Below, piece after piece: positions 46,076-56,006 of a DNA stretch of 64,000 bases (position 1 is its first letter; each line of letters begins with the position of its first letter). This stretch comes from UKL13-2 sp947085425 (GTDB lineage Bacteria; Pseudomonadota; Gammaproteobacteria; Burkholderiales; Usitatibacteraceae), in the NCBI GenBank assembly GCA_947085425.1, contig CAMTWK010000002.1, forward strand, positions 1 to 64,000. The letters run 5' to 3'. A program made the position numbers and the translations under genes. Below the pieces are notes generated by a model that had not been told where the DNA came from, did no database searches, and saw nothing but the letters and a program-made list of their open reading frames with translations.

Positions 46076-46393
46076 CTATACCGGCATATTCATGATGTCG
46101 TTATATGCCGTGACCAACTTATTTCGGACTTGAACTGCGGATTGAAACCCCAGCGATGCTTTTTGCAACGCAATCATGGTCTCTTCCAAACTGATGTTCG
46201 GATTTTCCATCTGAAATTCCCGCGACAAGGTCGAGGCTTCGCCTTGTGCTGCCGAGACGTTGTTCAGCGCCTGTTCAATGGCGTTGCCAAAATTGCCCTT
46301 GCCGATGGTTTCGGCCGTCGACATGCCATTGGGCAAGGACAGACCGGAATTGACCATACTTGGCAACGATGTGGAAAACGATATGGGATTCAT
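46076..46393 (-). CDS. fliE: Basal-body adaptor protein FliE
   Basis: FliE connects the MS-ring/export gate to the rod. I set the start at MNPISFSTSLPSM because GGAGG lies 6 nt upstream; the frame extends 42 codons back. The tail VSLEE-type segment ISLEETMIALQKASLGFQSA and VRNKLVTAYNDIMNMPV is diagnostic. 105 residues. It is divergent from fliF. Confidence 0.96.
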   Translation of the reverse strand: MNPISFSTSLPSMVNSGLSLPNGMSTAETIGKGNFGNAIEQALNNVSAAQGEASTLSREFQMENPNISLEETMIALQKASLGFQSAVQVRNKLVTAYNDIMNMPV

Positions 46394-46577
46394 TGGTCCT
46401 CCATAGCCCGCGTGTATGAATGCCATACACGACCTGATTGGCGATGACGGAACTATATTGCCTATCGACCGCAGCGGATGCGTCGAATTGTCGGCTGTTT
46501 TCCGGCCTTTTCCCGCCATTCGCGCCGTCCATGACTCTCGATAATTCCTGTGTCCCCTTCACTCAGGCACGATCAAG

Positions 46578-48239
46578 ATGTCCACCTCAGATTCAACTAC
46601 CAGCCTCGTTCCAACCCGTCAATCCGGACCACCCGCCGCGCGCAATGCGCTGCCGACCAAATCCATATTGACGTTATTAATCGGCGTGGCGGCACTGGTC
46701 GCACTCATAGCCGCATCATTTATGTGGACACAACAACCTGACTACCGGGTGTTATTCGCAAACGTGTCGGATAAAGACGGCGGCGCAATTGTCGCGCAAT
46801 TGTCGCAAATGAATATCGCCCACAAATATTCCGAAGGTGGCGGAGCCATCATGGTGCCATCCGACAAGGTGCACGAAGTCCGCCTGCGTTTGGCTTCACA
46901 AGGCCTGCCAAAGGGAGGCAGCGTCGGATTTGAATTAATGGACGGGCAAAAATTTGGTGCCACCCAATTTCAAGAACACGTGAACTACCAACGCGGTCTG
47001 GAAGGGGAGCTGGCCAAATCGATTCAGTCACTCGCCTCCGTGCAAACGGCACGTGTTCATCTGGCGATGCCAAAACAATCGGTTTTCTTGCGCGAGCAGC
47101 AAAAACCATCCGCGTCGGTGATCGTCAATTTGCACGCCGGCCGGTCGCTTGACCGTGCGCAGGTGGCGGGTATCGTCCACTTGGTGTCATCGAGTGTTGC
47201 GGATATGCCGATTAAGAGTGTGGCCGTTCTGGATCAAGGTGGCACCTTACTGTCACAGTCAACTGACGCCAACATGGCGGGCAGTCTCGATCCCGCACAA
47301 CTTGGTTATGCAAGGGAAATAGAGGATGGCTACGCGCGACGAATTCTTGATCTGGTGGAACCCATTGTTGGTCGTGGCAATGTTCGCGCGCAAGTAACCT
47401 CAGACATAGACTTCAATGTTGTTGAGTCAACTGCCGAACTCTTTTCGCCCAATCAGGGCGCGGAAGCAAAAACAATCATTCGCAGTCAATCGACCGCCGA
47501 AACGGTCGGCGCAGCCGGTGCCAGTGTTGGCGGGGTGCCGGGCGCAATGTCCAATCAACCGGTGCCCACTCCAACCGCGCCGCTGGTTAACCCGGCTGTG
47601 CCGGCAGCAGCGGTTGCCCCTGCCATCGGGCCGAACGGTCGTCGTGAAGCCACCACCAACTATGAGGTTGACAAGACCATTCGACGCATCAAAAACCAGA
47701 CGGGGACAATCAAAAAACTATCCACCGCCGTCGTCGTCAACCATCGCAAAACAACCGATGACACCGGCAAAGATACCTTCGCCCCGCTCAGTGAGGTTGA
47801 GGTCGCGCAAATTCAATCGCTTGTTAAAGAGACGGTCGGATTTAACAAAGACCGGGGCGACTCTGTAAACGTTGTCAATGCGCCATTTTCAGTAGAACCA
47901 CCATTGGCTGCCGCCGCAGCCGCTCCCTGGTGGCAGGAGGAAGGCATCAAAGGTCTCGCCAAGGATATCGGCAAGGCTGCCGTACTCATGTTTGGTATTT
48001 TATTTATTGTGTTTGGCGTAGTGCGTCCGGCCATGAAACACATTAGTGAATCCCGCCCGCCCCCGGAAATGATGATGACGATGCACCAGCCGACATTGGC
48101 GCTGGCCGGAGACATTGAAGTGCGGTCCGCGCCCCCGCCACGCGTTGACCGGATGGAGCCAATCCGTGAAATGGCAAAAAATGACCCCGCCCTAGTGGCT
48201 AACGTTGTCCGTCAATGGGTGGGCAGCAATGAACGATGA
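46578..48239 (+). CDS. fliF: Flagellar MS-ring protein FliF
   Basis: FliF forms the inner-membrane MS-ring, the base of the motor. It has a first transmembrane helix near residues 29-49, the secretin-like ring-building domains (DYRVLFANVSDKDGGAIVAQL, ALEGELAKSIQ-type QRGLEGELAKSIQSL), a disordered loop rich in Pro/Ala, and a second helix near 450-470. 553 residues. It overlaps fliG by 11 nt. Confidence 0.97.
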   Translation: MSTSDSTTSLVPTRQSGPPAARNALPTKSILTLLIGVAALVALIAASFMWTQQPDYRVLFANVSDKDGGAIVAQLSQMNIAHKYSEGGGAIMVPSDKVHEVRLRLASQGLPKGGSVGFELMDGQKFGATQFQEHVNYQRGLEGELAKSIQSLASVQTARVHLAMPKQSVFLREQQKPSASVIVNLHAGRSLDRAQVAGIVHLVSSSVADMPIKSVAVLDQGGTLLSQSTDANMAGSLDPAQLGYAREIEDGYARRILDLVEPIVGRGNVRAQVTSDIDFNVVESTAELFSPNQGAEAKTIIRSQSTAETVGAAGASVGGVPGAMSNQPVPTPTAPLVNPAVPAAAVAPAIGPNGRREATTNYEVDKTIRRIKNQTGTIKKLSTAVVVNHRKTTDDTGKDTFAPLSEVEVAQIQSLVKETVGFNKDRGDSVNVVNAPFSVEPPLAAAAAAPWWQEEGIKGLAKDIGKAAVLMFGILFIVFGVVRPAMKHISESRPPPEMMMTMHQPTLALAGDIEVRSAPPPRVDRMEPIREMAKNDPALVANVVRQWVGSNER

Positions 48240-49224
48240 AGGTCTAACCAATAGCGCCATTTTGCTCATGTCTATCGGCGAAGAGCAGGCTGCTGAGGTG
48301 CTGAAATTTCTCACTCCCAAAGAAATTCAAAAATTGGGTGAGGCCATGTCGCGCCTGAAAACCGTGACCGTCGAACGCCTCACCGAAGTGATCGACAGCT
48401 TTAATAAAAACGCTGGTGATGCGGCATTGATGATTTCAAACTCTGACGAATATGTGCGCAATGTATTAAACAAGGCGCTCGGCGAAGGCAAGGCACTTTT
48501 CCTGGTTGATCGCATTCTTGCCGACCGCGATGTATCCGGCATCGAAGGATTAAAGTGGCTGGATGCCGATACAGTCAATGAGTTGATCAAAAATGAACAT
48601 CCGCAGATCATCGCGTCCATTCTCATCCATCTCGAGCAGGATCAAGCCGCCGATGTGCTCGGCAAGTTCACCGAACGCGCCCGCAACGAAGTATTGTTGC
48701 GCATTGCCACCATTGACAATATTCAGCCCATCGCCATTACCGAACTCAACGAGGTATTGTCCACTCTGTTACGTGGCAGCGACAAACTGAAACGATCTTC
48801 ACTCGGTGGCGTCAAGAGTGCGGCGAATATTCTCAACTATATGGGTTCGTCCGCCGAACAAAAAATGCTCGAATCCATTCGTGAACATGACCCCGAGTTG
48901 GCAACCGACATCGAGGAGCAGATGTTTACCTTCGACAATATTCTTGATTTGGATGATCGCGCCATACAGCTGGTTCTCCGCGAAGTGCAAACCGACGCCC
49001 TGACTCTCGCACTCAAAGGCACAACCGACGAAATTCGGCAGAAAATTTTCAGCAACATGTCCAACCGCGCGGCTGACATGCTCAAAGACGATCTCGAATC
49101 GCGCGGCCCTTGCAAGGTGTCCGATGTGGAACTTGAACAAAAAGAAATTCTTAAAGCCGTCCGGCGATTGGCTGAAGACGGACAAATATCACTTGGCATG
49201 AAAGGCGAAGATGCTTACATCTAA
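48229..49224 (+). CDS. fliG: Motor switch protein FliG
   Basis: FliG transmits torque from MotA and forms the top of the C-ring. The ATG within the fliF end gives MNDEGLTNSAILLMSIGEE and 331 residues, the family length. HPQIIASILIHLEQDQAADVL is the middle domain. The C-terminal torque helix includes VLREVQTDALTLALKGTTDE with the charged residues that face MotA. Confidence 0.97.
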   Translation: MNDEGLTNSAILLMSIGEEQAAEVLKFLTPKEIQKLGEAMSRLKTVTVERLTEVIDSFNKNAGDAALMISNSDEYVRNVLNKALGEGKALFLVDRILADRDVSGIEGLKWLDADTVNELIKNEHPQIIASILIHLEQDQAADVLGKFTERARNEVLLRIATIDNIQPIAITELNEVLSTLLRGSDKLKRSSLGGVKSAANILNYMGSSAEQKMLESIREHDPELATDIEEQMFTFDNILDLDDRAIQLVLREVQTDALTLALKGTTDEIRQKIFSNMSNRAADMLKDDLESRGPCKVSDVELEQKEILKAVRRLAEDGQISLGMKGEDAYI

Positions 49225-49897
49225 ATTCATCCGCACAGACAATGTTGTCGACGCGATCAATTGGAAATTTGACTCAATCAATACGGGCCCGGCCGGCGCG
49301 ACCTCACGCTCCGTCAACTCATGCGATGAAGATCACCATGAAGATTCCGATTTCCAGCGGGGCTTAAAACAGGGACTCAGCGACGGATTTCGAGCAGGAG
49401 TGACCCACGAACAACGCCAACAGTCTGTCCAGCTATGCCGCTCGACCGCCATTCTGGACGAGGTGGTGGCGTCGATGCAGTTGCAATTTACGTCCATGGA
49501 AAATGGTGTGGCACAGGCACTTACCGACATGGCTTTTGCCATTGCCCGCCAGGTCATTCGTGCCGACCTTGTCGTTAACCCGGATTCGATCGCCGACATT
49601 ACCAAGGAGGCATTGACCAGTCTAGCCGAACGCGCCATGCATCCTGTCATTTGGTTGAATCCAAGCGATGCATCACAACTGCCTCCAGCCGTACTGGAAA
49701 TATTGACGGTGCGCGGATGCCGGATCGAACACGATATGACCATTTCCCGCGGCGGATGCCGGGTGGAAAGTGACTCGATGACCATCGACGCCACGCTGGA
49801 AACCAGATGGCAGCAGGCACTTGCCTCAATCGGTTACGCCGCCCACACAAACGCAATGGTAAATGACAACAACGAACATGTCGCCACAAATTATTAG
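49211..49897 (+). CDS. fliH: Export ATPase regulator FliH
   Basis: FliH holds FliI in check and tethers it to the C-ring. The 228-residue protein has a central coiled coil and a C-terminal domain with AFAIARQVIRADLVVNPDSI and GGCRVESDSMTIDATLETRW, both FliH-like. It starts inside the last codons of fliG. Confidence 0.93.
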   Translation: MLTSKFIRTDNVVDAINWKFDSINTGPAGATSRSVNSCDEDHHEDSDFQRGLKQGLSDGFRAGVTHEQRQQSVQLCRSTAILDEVVASMQLQFTSMENGVAQALTDMAFAIARQVIRADLVVNPDSIADITKEALTSLAERAMHPVIWLNPSDASQLPPAVLEILTVRGCRIEHDMTISRGGCRVESDSMTIDATLETRWQQALASIGYAAHTNAMVNDNNEHVATNY

Positions 49898-51329
49898 CGC
49901 ACCGCAGGTTCCGACCGACTCAAAGTGGGCACAATTTCTGATCGACCATCGAAGCTATGCGGAAATAATGCAACCTCTGAAACGCATTGGGAAGCTGACG
50001 CGGGTGTCGGGTATCGTCATGGAGGCGGTGGGATTGTCATTGCCGGTCGGCTCAACATGTCAGATTACCCAGAACGTAGACGACAAAAACAGCGAAACAG
50101 TCGAGGCCGAAGTTGTTGGTTTTGGCGAGGGTCGATTGTTCCTGATGGCGGTTGACGATATCTATGGCCTGTCGCCAGGCGCCTATGTTGTGCCAACGGA
50201 AGCCATGACTTCCAAGCCGGTCGCGGGTTTTTATCATCATCCTTGGCGACGGCCGGAGGATAAGACGCGCCACCTGCCTATGGGCGAGGGACTGTTGGGA
50301 CGGGTGATCGGACCCAACGGACAGGCACTGGATCGAGGCGGAGCATTGGTCAACACCAACCCCCGCCCGATTCGTTCACGTCCGCTCAATCCGATTGATC
50401 GCGAGCCGATTCGTGATGCTCTCGATGTGGGTGTGCGTGCCATTAACGCGTTGCTCACCGTCGGTCGTGGTCAGCGCATCGGCTTGTTTGCCGGCTCCGG
50501 CGTCGGCAAAAGTGTCCTGCTGGGCATGATGGCACGCAACACCAACGCAGATGTCATTGTTGTTGGACTGATCGGCGAACGGGGCCGCGAAGTCAAAGAA
50601 TTCATTACCGAAATATTAGGCGAGGAAGGCATGCGCCGCGCCGTCGTGGTGGCAGCGCCGGCGGACATGCCGCCGCTCATGCGTATGCAGGGCGCAACCT
50701 ACGCCACGGCCATTGCCGAATATTTTCGCGATCAGGGGAAAAACGTTTTATTGTTGATGGATTCGCTGACCCGATACGCCATGGCGCACCGTGAAATTGC
50801 GCTGGCTATCGGCGAACCACCGGCAACCAAAGGATATCCACCGTCGGTATTTGCAAAACTGCCCGGACTGGTGGAACGTGCCGGAATGGGAGTAGACGGC
50901 AAAGGTTCGATCACGGCCTTTTACACTGTGCTGACCGAAGGCGATGATCAACAGGATCCGATTGCCGATAGCGCCCGCGCCATCCTCGACGGTCATATTG
51001 TGTTGACGCGCGCGCTTGCGGAAGCCGCCCATTACCCGGCCATTGATATTGAACAGTCCATTTCACGGGTCATGAATTCCGTCATTTCCGAAGAGCAAAT
51101 GCAATGCGCACGCCACGTCAAGTCACTGATTAGTCGTTATCAACGCAATCGCGACCTGATCGCAGTCGGCGCCTATGTGGGCGGAACCGACCCGTTACTC
51201 GATGAGGCAATTTATTCGATCAGCGCAATCGACCAATTCTTACAACAAAACATGAATGCCAAAAGCAGCCTCGGTGAATCCGGTGCGGATCTTTTTCAAC
51301 TGGCCAACTTTTCTGCGCAACAAATTTAA
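49863..51329 (+). CDS. fliI: Flagellar export ATPase FliI
   Basis: FliI is the F1-beta-like ATPase of the export apparatus. Walker A is GLFAGSGVGKSVLLGMMARN, Walker B NVLLLMDSLTRYAMA, and GEPPATKGYPPSVFAKLPGL is the family signature. It has 488 residues. It overlaps the fliH end by 35 nt if this ATG is used; an ATG 15 nt later is the alternative. Confidence 0.97.
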   Translation: MTTTNMSPQIISAPQVPTDSKWAQFLIDHRSYAEIMQPLKRIGKLTRVSGIVMEAVGLSLPVGSTCQITQNVDDKNSETVEAEVVGFGEGRLFLMAVDDIYGLSPGAYVVPTEAMTSKPVAGFYHHPWRRPEDKTRHLPMGEGLLGRVIGPNGQALDRGGALVNTNPRPIRSRPLNPIDREPIRDALDVGVRAINALLTVGRGQRIGLFAGSGVGKSVLLGMMARNTNADVIVVGLIGERGREVKEFITEILGEEGMRRAVVVAAPADMPPLMRMQGATYATAIAEYFRDQGKNVLLLMDSLTRYAMAHREIALAIGEPPATKGYPPSVFAKLPGLVERAGMGVDGKGSITAFYTVLTEGDDQQDPIADSARAILDGHIVLTRALAEAAHYPAIDIEQSISRVMNSVISEEQMQCARHVKSLISRYQRNRDLIAVGAYVGGTDPLLDEAIYSISAIDQFLQQNMNAKSSLGESGADLFQLANFSAQQI

Positions 51330-51343
51330 TTGGGGAGATATTA

Positions 51344-51802
51344 ATGGCAGACACTATTTTTTCGATATTAATCGACATGGCGGAAAAAGAACGCGGTCAG
51401 CAGTCGCGCCGTCTGGCTGATGCCGTGTCGCGATTAAACAGCGCAAAAGAACAACTCGCAATGCTTGAGAAGTATTGTGCAGACTACTCCAATCAACGCG
51501 CCAAACGTGCCGCCGACGGCACCAGCAGTGATGGTTTCCGCAATTTTGCCACTTTCGTCGCCAAGCTCGACGGTGCGCTGGCCCAGCAAAGACGCGATGT
51601 CGCCATGTGGGAAACGCGTTGTGAAGAAATCTCCATCGAGCAATCCAACGCCCACCGACGTATGCGCTCGTTTGAAACCATTCGCGATAAACGTGAACTC
51701 GATGCCCGCATGAACGAATCACGCCTGGAGCAAAAATCGAACGACGAGTTTGCCATGCAAAAACATGCCAGGCAGGGCAACGAACAACGGCGCAACTCGT
51801 AA
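51344..51802 (+). CDS. fliJ: Export chaperone-escort protein FliJ
   Basis: A 152-residue all-helical coiled-coil protein rich in Gln, Lys and Arg, resembling the F1 gamma stalk. It begins with IFSILIDMAEKERGQQSRRL and follows fliI by 14 bp with GGGGAGA as ribosome site. Size, coiled coil and position identify it. Confidence 0.92.
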   Translation: MADTIFSILIDMAEKERGQQSRRLADAVSRLNSAKEQLAMLEKYCADYSNQRAKRAADGTSSDGFRNFATFVAKLDGALAQQRRDVAMWETRCEEISIEQSNAHRRMRSFETIRDKRELDARMNESRLEQKSNDEFAMQKHARQGNEQRRNS

Positions 51803-51863
51803 CCGCCGCGCCAGCCAAGCGGTCTTCCCTCGCTTCAAAAATCTCTCGCCCGAAAAGGCAAAC

Positions 51864-53162
51864 ATGCAAACCAACATCGCCCCACCCGTCCATGCCAGTC
51901 CATCCAGCCAAAAAAACACGACGGTCGCCCCGCCAGCCGGTGCCGATGCGGGTTTTGAAAGAGCTATGCGCGACGCGAATACCGCCAGGGAAACGGAATC
52001 AGCAGCGCTTGAAAACATCTGGCCGGAAGGAGCCAAACCGCAACGGCATGGTGTTGACAACAACAGCGAAGAGTATGAAACCGTGATTGAGCAGCCGACC
52101 ACACGGCTAAATTCATCCAGACATCGGCAATTTCACCTGCCCAATGCACTCGTTAAACCATCAATAATTGCTGCACAAAAACCGCTACCGTCGGCAGCAA
52201 CCAGTGCACCGAGTGCGGACAATGTGCTTGCGGAAATTTGGCGAATGTTACCGGTTTCCGATCCGCAAGCCGCCGTTTTGTCGGCAGCAAATATCGACCG
52301 CGGTGACCTGCTGTCCGCCACCGCCTCCGGCGAATTGCCAGCCGCTCCCAACCTGCCCTTGGCGATTTCCCTGAATTTTGAACCAGCGGCAAAATTTGCC
52401 GCTGAGCCGCCAAAAAATGGGTCCGGAATGGATGCTGCTGATCCCCTGAAAAACACGGCATCACATTTGCTCGGCAGACAAATTGTTGTTTTGGATCAAA
52501 TCCAAAATGAAGCAAACGGCACATCCACCGATCACTCATTGGCATTTGCCAATTATGGCGATGCGGACAAAAACCTTCCCGGCATCCCGTTACAAACCAC
52601 CAAATCCGCGCCACTGGCCGGGTTCGTGCAGGAAAAATTCACTGAAGCGGCGCTGCTGCGCGGCATTTCCGCTGGCATTGGTCATACGTCGGGCAATTTG
52701 ACAACCACGCCAAGCGCCGTCGCTGCACCGATCCAAACTACACTTTCAACTCCGCTCGGTCAGCCAGGATGGACAAACGAATTGGGTGCCTCGGTGCTGA
52801 GAATGATCAGCCGGGACATCGCCGGCGCGACGCTCAAAATCAACCCGGAGCATTTAGGACCAATCGACATTGCCATTGATATGATTGGCAAAAACGCGAG
52901 CATCTCGTTCGTTGCCGCCACGCCCGAAGCGCGGCAGGCTCTCGAGCAGTCGTTGCCACAATTGGCACAGATGTTGTCTGACTCCGGCCTCAGTCTGAGT
53001 CAGTCCAGTGTCGATCAGAAAAACCAAACCGCCAGTCGCAGTGGCGGCGGCACAAACAGCGGGGCGTGGTCTGGGCAGCAGGCCAATTCCGAGTCGGAAG
53101 ATGACCAACAGCCCGCCAAGCCGATGCGTGTCTCGCTCGGCAATGTAGACACCTTTGCCTGA
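51864..53162 (+). CDS. fliK: Hook-length control protein FliK
   Basis: FliK measures the hook and triggers the FlhB switch. The long N-terminal part is low in conservation and disordered. The C-terminal Flg_hook domain (about 295-400) has MISRDIAGATLKINPEHLGPIDI and the LEQSLPQLAQMLSDSGLSLSQ pattern. I chose the ATG with AAAAGG upstream, giving 432 residues; the frame also opens earlier inside fliJ. Confidence 0.94.
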   Translation: MQTNIAPPVHASPSSQKNTTVAPPAGADAGFERAMRDANTARETESAALENIWPEGAKPQRHGVDNNSEEYETVIEQPTTRLNSSRHRQFHLPNALVKPSIIAAQKPLPSAATSAPSADNVLAEIWRMLPVSDPQAAVLSAANIDRGDLLSATASGELPAAPNLPLAISLNFEPAAKFAAEPPKNGSGMDAADPLKNTASHLLGRQIVVLDQIQNEANGTSTDHSLAFANYGDADKNLPGIPLQTTKSAPLAGFVQEKFTEAALLRGISAGIGHTSGNLTTTPSAVAAPIQTTLSTPLGQPGWTNELGASVLRMISRDIAGATLKINPEHLGPIDIAIDMIGKNASISFVAATPEARQALEQSLPQLAQMLSDSGLSLSQSSVDQKNQTASRSGGGTNSGAWSGQQANSESEDDQQPAKPMRVSLGNVDTFA

Positions 53163-53357
53163 TCTGAAAGCACGCATGGTGATTTGCCACTTTTACAAGA
53201 TAGTCGGCTTTTTACCCCCTTTTCTGGCGACTCCAACGGCTTGGTCTTTCCCATAATTGGTTCCATATACAGCACGTTCAATCCGCCCGTATAAGCAGCC
53301 GATTCACCAAGCCAATTCGCTTTTTTCACCTGACCTCCCCACTCAAAGGCATCCAAT

Positions 53358-53897
53358 ATGTCAACGGCCTCAGCTGCATCCTCCGCCCCTCCACCAGCCG
53401 GTCCAAAGAGCAAAAAAATGCTCTTTATAATTATTGGCGCGGTGGTACTCATCGGCGGCGGCGTGGGTGGCTACTTTGCGCTGAAGGGCAAGCCCGAGGA
53501 GCCGGTAGCGGTTGCCGGCAAAGGCATAGCCACCGTTGCCACTGACACCGAAAAAGCTGCCGCGAAACGCGACCCAAAAACAAAACCGACCTTTGTTCCT
53601 CTGGAGCCTTTTACGGTTAATTTGGCGGACAAGGAAAATGAACGTTATGCCCAGGTGACGTTTTCGATTGAAGCGGACAGTGCCGCCACCGGCGACGCGG
53701 TTAAGTCACATATGCCGGCGATCCGGGGACGCGTTTTGCTGACACTGTCTACAAAATCAGCCGCGGACCTGAGTGGCCGTGAAGGCAAACTTACATTGGC
53801 CAAGGACATCCTGGCTGATGCCCGCAAAGCGATGGACCTGCCTGACGACAGTACGGCGTTAATCGACGTGCACTTCACCAATTTTGTGATGCAGTAA
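53358..53897 (+). CDS. fliL: Stator-associated basal-body protein FliL
   Basis: FliL is a single-pass inner-membrane protein that surrounds or supports the stator. After a short Ala/Pro-rich cytosolic tail comes MLFIIIGAVVLIGGGVGGYFAL. The periplasmic stomatin-like domain has FVPLEPFTVNLADKENERYA and ends ALIDVHFTNFVMQ. 179 residues. A 195-bp gap separates it from fliK; I see no promoter there. Confidence 0.95.
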   Translation: MSTASAASSAPPPAGPKSKKMLFIIIGAVVLIGGGVGGYFALKGKPEEPVAVAGKGIATVATDTEKAAAKRDPKTKPTFVPLEPFTVNLADKENERYAQVTFSIEADSAATGDAVKSHMPAIRGRVLLTLSTKSAADLSGREGKLTLAKDILADARKAMDLPDDSTALIDVHFTNFVMQ

Positions 53898-53966
53898 CGA
53901 CAGCTTCGAGCGCCAACAGTCCGCTTAGTCAACGCCACCCCAACAATCGCGATCGCGCACACAAAC

Positions 53967-54983
53967 ATGTCCCACTCACAACAATTGCTTTCACAAGATG
54001 AAGTCGACGCCCTGCTGGAGGGCATGAACGGCGTCGAAGATGTGGCCGAGGTTGTGACGCCTGCCCCGGTCAGTCATGACACGCGCAACTACGACATTGC
54101 CAATCAAGAACGAATTGTCCGTGGCAGAATGCCGACGCTGGAAATTGTCAACGAACGATTTGTTCGTAATTTTCGCATCGGCTTGTTTAATTTTATGCGC
54201 AAGACGCCCGAGCTGACCATTGGTCCTTTACGCGTTCTCAAATACAGCGCTTTTTTGCGCGACGTGGTGGTGCCTGCCAGCATTAACGTGATGAGTGTGC
54301 GTCCGCTGCGCGGTTCCGGACTGGTGATCATGGATCCCAAACTGGTGTTCAAAATTGTTGACACCATGTTCGGCGGCGGCGGCGAATTGCAAACGCGGGT
54401 TGAGGGGCGTGAATTCACCACCACTGAAAATCGAATTATTCTGCGTTTGCTTGAGGTGATGACCACCGAATATGCAAAAGCCTGGAAAGGTATTTATCCG
54501 CTGCAGCTGGAATACCAACGCTCGGAAATGCACATGCAATTTGCCAACATCGCCACTCCATCGGAGATTGTGGTCGCCACACGCTTCACGCTTGAAATAG
54601 GTGAATCCGGCGGCGATATTGATATCTGTATCCCCTATTCGACCTTGGAGCCGATTCGCGACGTGTTGTATTCGACCCTGTTGGGCGACGGCGTTAATGC
54701 CGACAGCCGTTGGTTGCAATTGCTGACCAGCCAGGTGCAAATGGCGGAAGTCGATTTGGTCGCCAATCTCGGCACCACACGCGCAACCGTTGAAGACGTA
54801 TTAAAACTGGGCGTCGGCGACTTTGTACCGCTGTCTCTGCGCGAATCCGTCGTTGCCAACGTCGATGGTGTGCCGCTGTTTGAATGCAAATACGGCACCC
54901 TCAATAATAAATACGCATTAAAGGTCAACAAAATTCTGGTTGAACGACTGGACGAATTCGCTAAAGGAGGCTCTGATGCCTGA
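53967..54983 (+). CDS. fliM: Motor switch protein FliM
   Basis: FliM binds CheY-P and forms the C-ring wall. The N-terminal LLSQDEVDALLEGM is the CheY-P docking peptide. The middle CheC-like domain and the C-terminal FliN-like domain (LGVGDFVPLSL...) are complete at 338 residues. Overlaps fliN by 8 nt. Confidence 0.97.
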   Translation: MSHSQQLLSQDEVDALLEGMNGVEDVAEVVTPAPVSHDTRNYDIANQERIVRGRMPTLEIVNERFVRNFRIGLFNFMRKTPELTIGPLRVLKYSAFLRDVVVPASINVMSVRPLRGSGLVIMDPKLVFKIVDTMFGGGGELQTRVEGREFTTTENRIILRLLEVMTTEYAKAWKGIYPLQLEYQRSEMHMQFANIATPSEIVVATRFTLEIGESGGDIDICIPYSTLEPIRDVLYSTLLGDGVNADSRWLQLLTSQVQMAEVDLVANLGTTRATVEDVLKLGVGDFVPLSLRESVVANVDGVPLFECKYGTLNNKYALKVNKILVERLDEFAKGGSDA

Positions 54984-55428
54984 AGATAACGTGACCCCGG
55001 GATCCACCGATTTGGCGGCCGACGATTGGGCTGCTGCAATCGCTGAACAAAACACCATATCAACCGATCGCGGCAATGCCGATGCTGTTACGGATGCGGA
55101 TGCGGAACAACCACACGTCTTTCAGCCGATTACCAAATCTGCCAGCAGCAACAATGCCGGAACGGGGGGAGATATTGACCTGATTCTGGATATACCCGTG
55201 ACACTCACGGTTGAATTGGGCCGCACCCGCATCCCGATCAAACATATTTTGCAATTGGCGCAAGGGTCGGTGATTGAGCTGGATGCCATGGCGGGCGAGC
55301 CAATGGATGTACTGGTAAACGGATGTCTGATCGCCCAGGGCGAAGTGGTGGTGGTGAACGAAAAATTTGGTATTCGACTCACCGATATTGTCACCCCGTC
55401 CGAGCGCATTCGCCGACTCAACCGATAA
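54976..55428 (+). CDS. fliN: Motor switch protein FliN
   Basis: FliN forms the base of the C-ring and docks FliH. I set the start at MPEDNVTPGSTDL because AAAGGAGG lies 6 nt upstream. The SpoA domain has ILDIPVTLTVELGRTRIPIK and GCLIAQGEVVVVNEKFGIRL. 150 residues with a disordered N-terminal third. Confidence 0.96.
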   Translation: MPEDNVTPGSTDLAADDWAAAIAEQNTISTDRGNADAVTDADAEQPHVFQPITKSASSNNAGTGGDIDLILDIPVTLTVELGRTRIPIKHILQLAQGSVIELDAMAGEPMDVLVNGCLIAQGEVVVVNEKFGIRLTDIVTPSERIRRLNR

Positions 55429-55448
55429 GCAGGCACCAGAGTCACTTT

Positions 55449-56006
55449 ATGAATTTTGTTTCCTCAAGCCGGGGCCGGTCAAAATCGGACGCCCGCCGAA
55501 CACATGCACAACAGACGCGGACATGGCCAGCCGCTGGATTGTTGCTGGCACTGTTCAACATGGTTGGTGGAAGTTTTGCCCAGCCTACAACTGCGGGCGT
55601 CCCCCCGCCCACCCTGCCGGCAATTTGGCCGACCTTGTTCGCCCTTGGCGCAGTATTAGCGGCTATCGTCATTTTCGGCTGGTTAATGAAAAAGCTGAAC
55701 CCCGGCGCAGCAAATTCAGGCCAACTATTGCGCACTATTTCGCAAATTTCCCTGGGCCAAAAAGAACGGGTCGTGGTGATCGAGTTTCAAAAACAGTGGC
55801 TGGTGCTGGGTGTGACGGCTCAATCCGTGCAACTGTTGTCAACCTCGACCGCGCCCGCAGACGGCTCGATTGTGCCGGCCCCCTCCAAGTCGATGTTGTC
55901 CGGCGCCGCCCCGTTTTCGCATTGGTTCAATCTTGCCCGCAAACCAACACCCCATGCACCCCATCCACCATCAGCATCCGGCAGCAAAACGGATCCCGGC
56001 CAATGA
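55449..56006 (+). CDS. fliO: Export apparatus assembly protein FliO
   Basis: FliO helps FliP assemble into the export gate. A possible signal or first hydrophobic segment (LLLALFNMVGGSFA) is followed by the transmembrane helix LFALGAVLAAIVIFGWLMKKL and the cytosolic domain with QISLGQKERVVVIEFQKQWLVLGVTAQSV, which is characteristic. 185 residues. Its stop overlaps the fliP start (ATGA). Confidence 0.92.
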   Translation: MNFVSSSRGRSKSDARRTHAQQTRTWPAAGLLLALFNMVGGSFAQPTTAGVPPPTLPAIWPTLFALGAVLAAIVIFGWLMKKLNPGAANSGQLLRTISQISLGQKERVVVIEFQKQWLVLGVTAQSVQLLSTSTAPADGSIVPAPSKSMLSGAAPFSHWFNLARKPTPHAPHPPSASGSKTDPGQ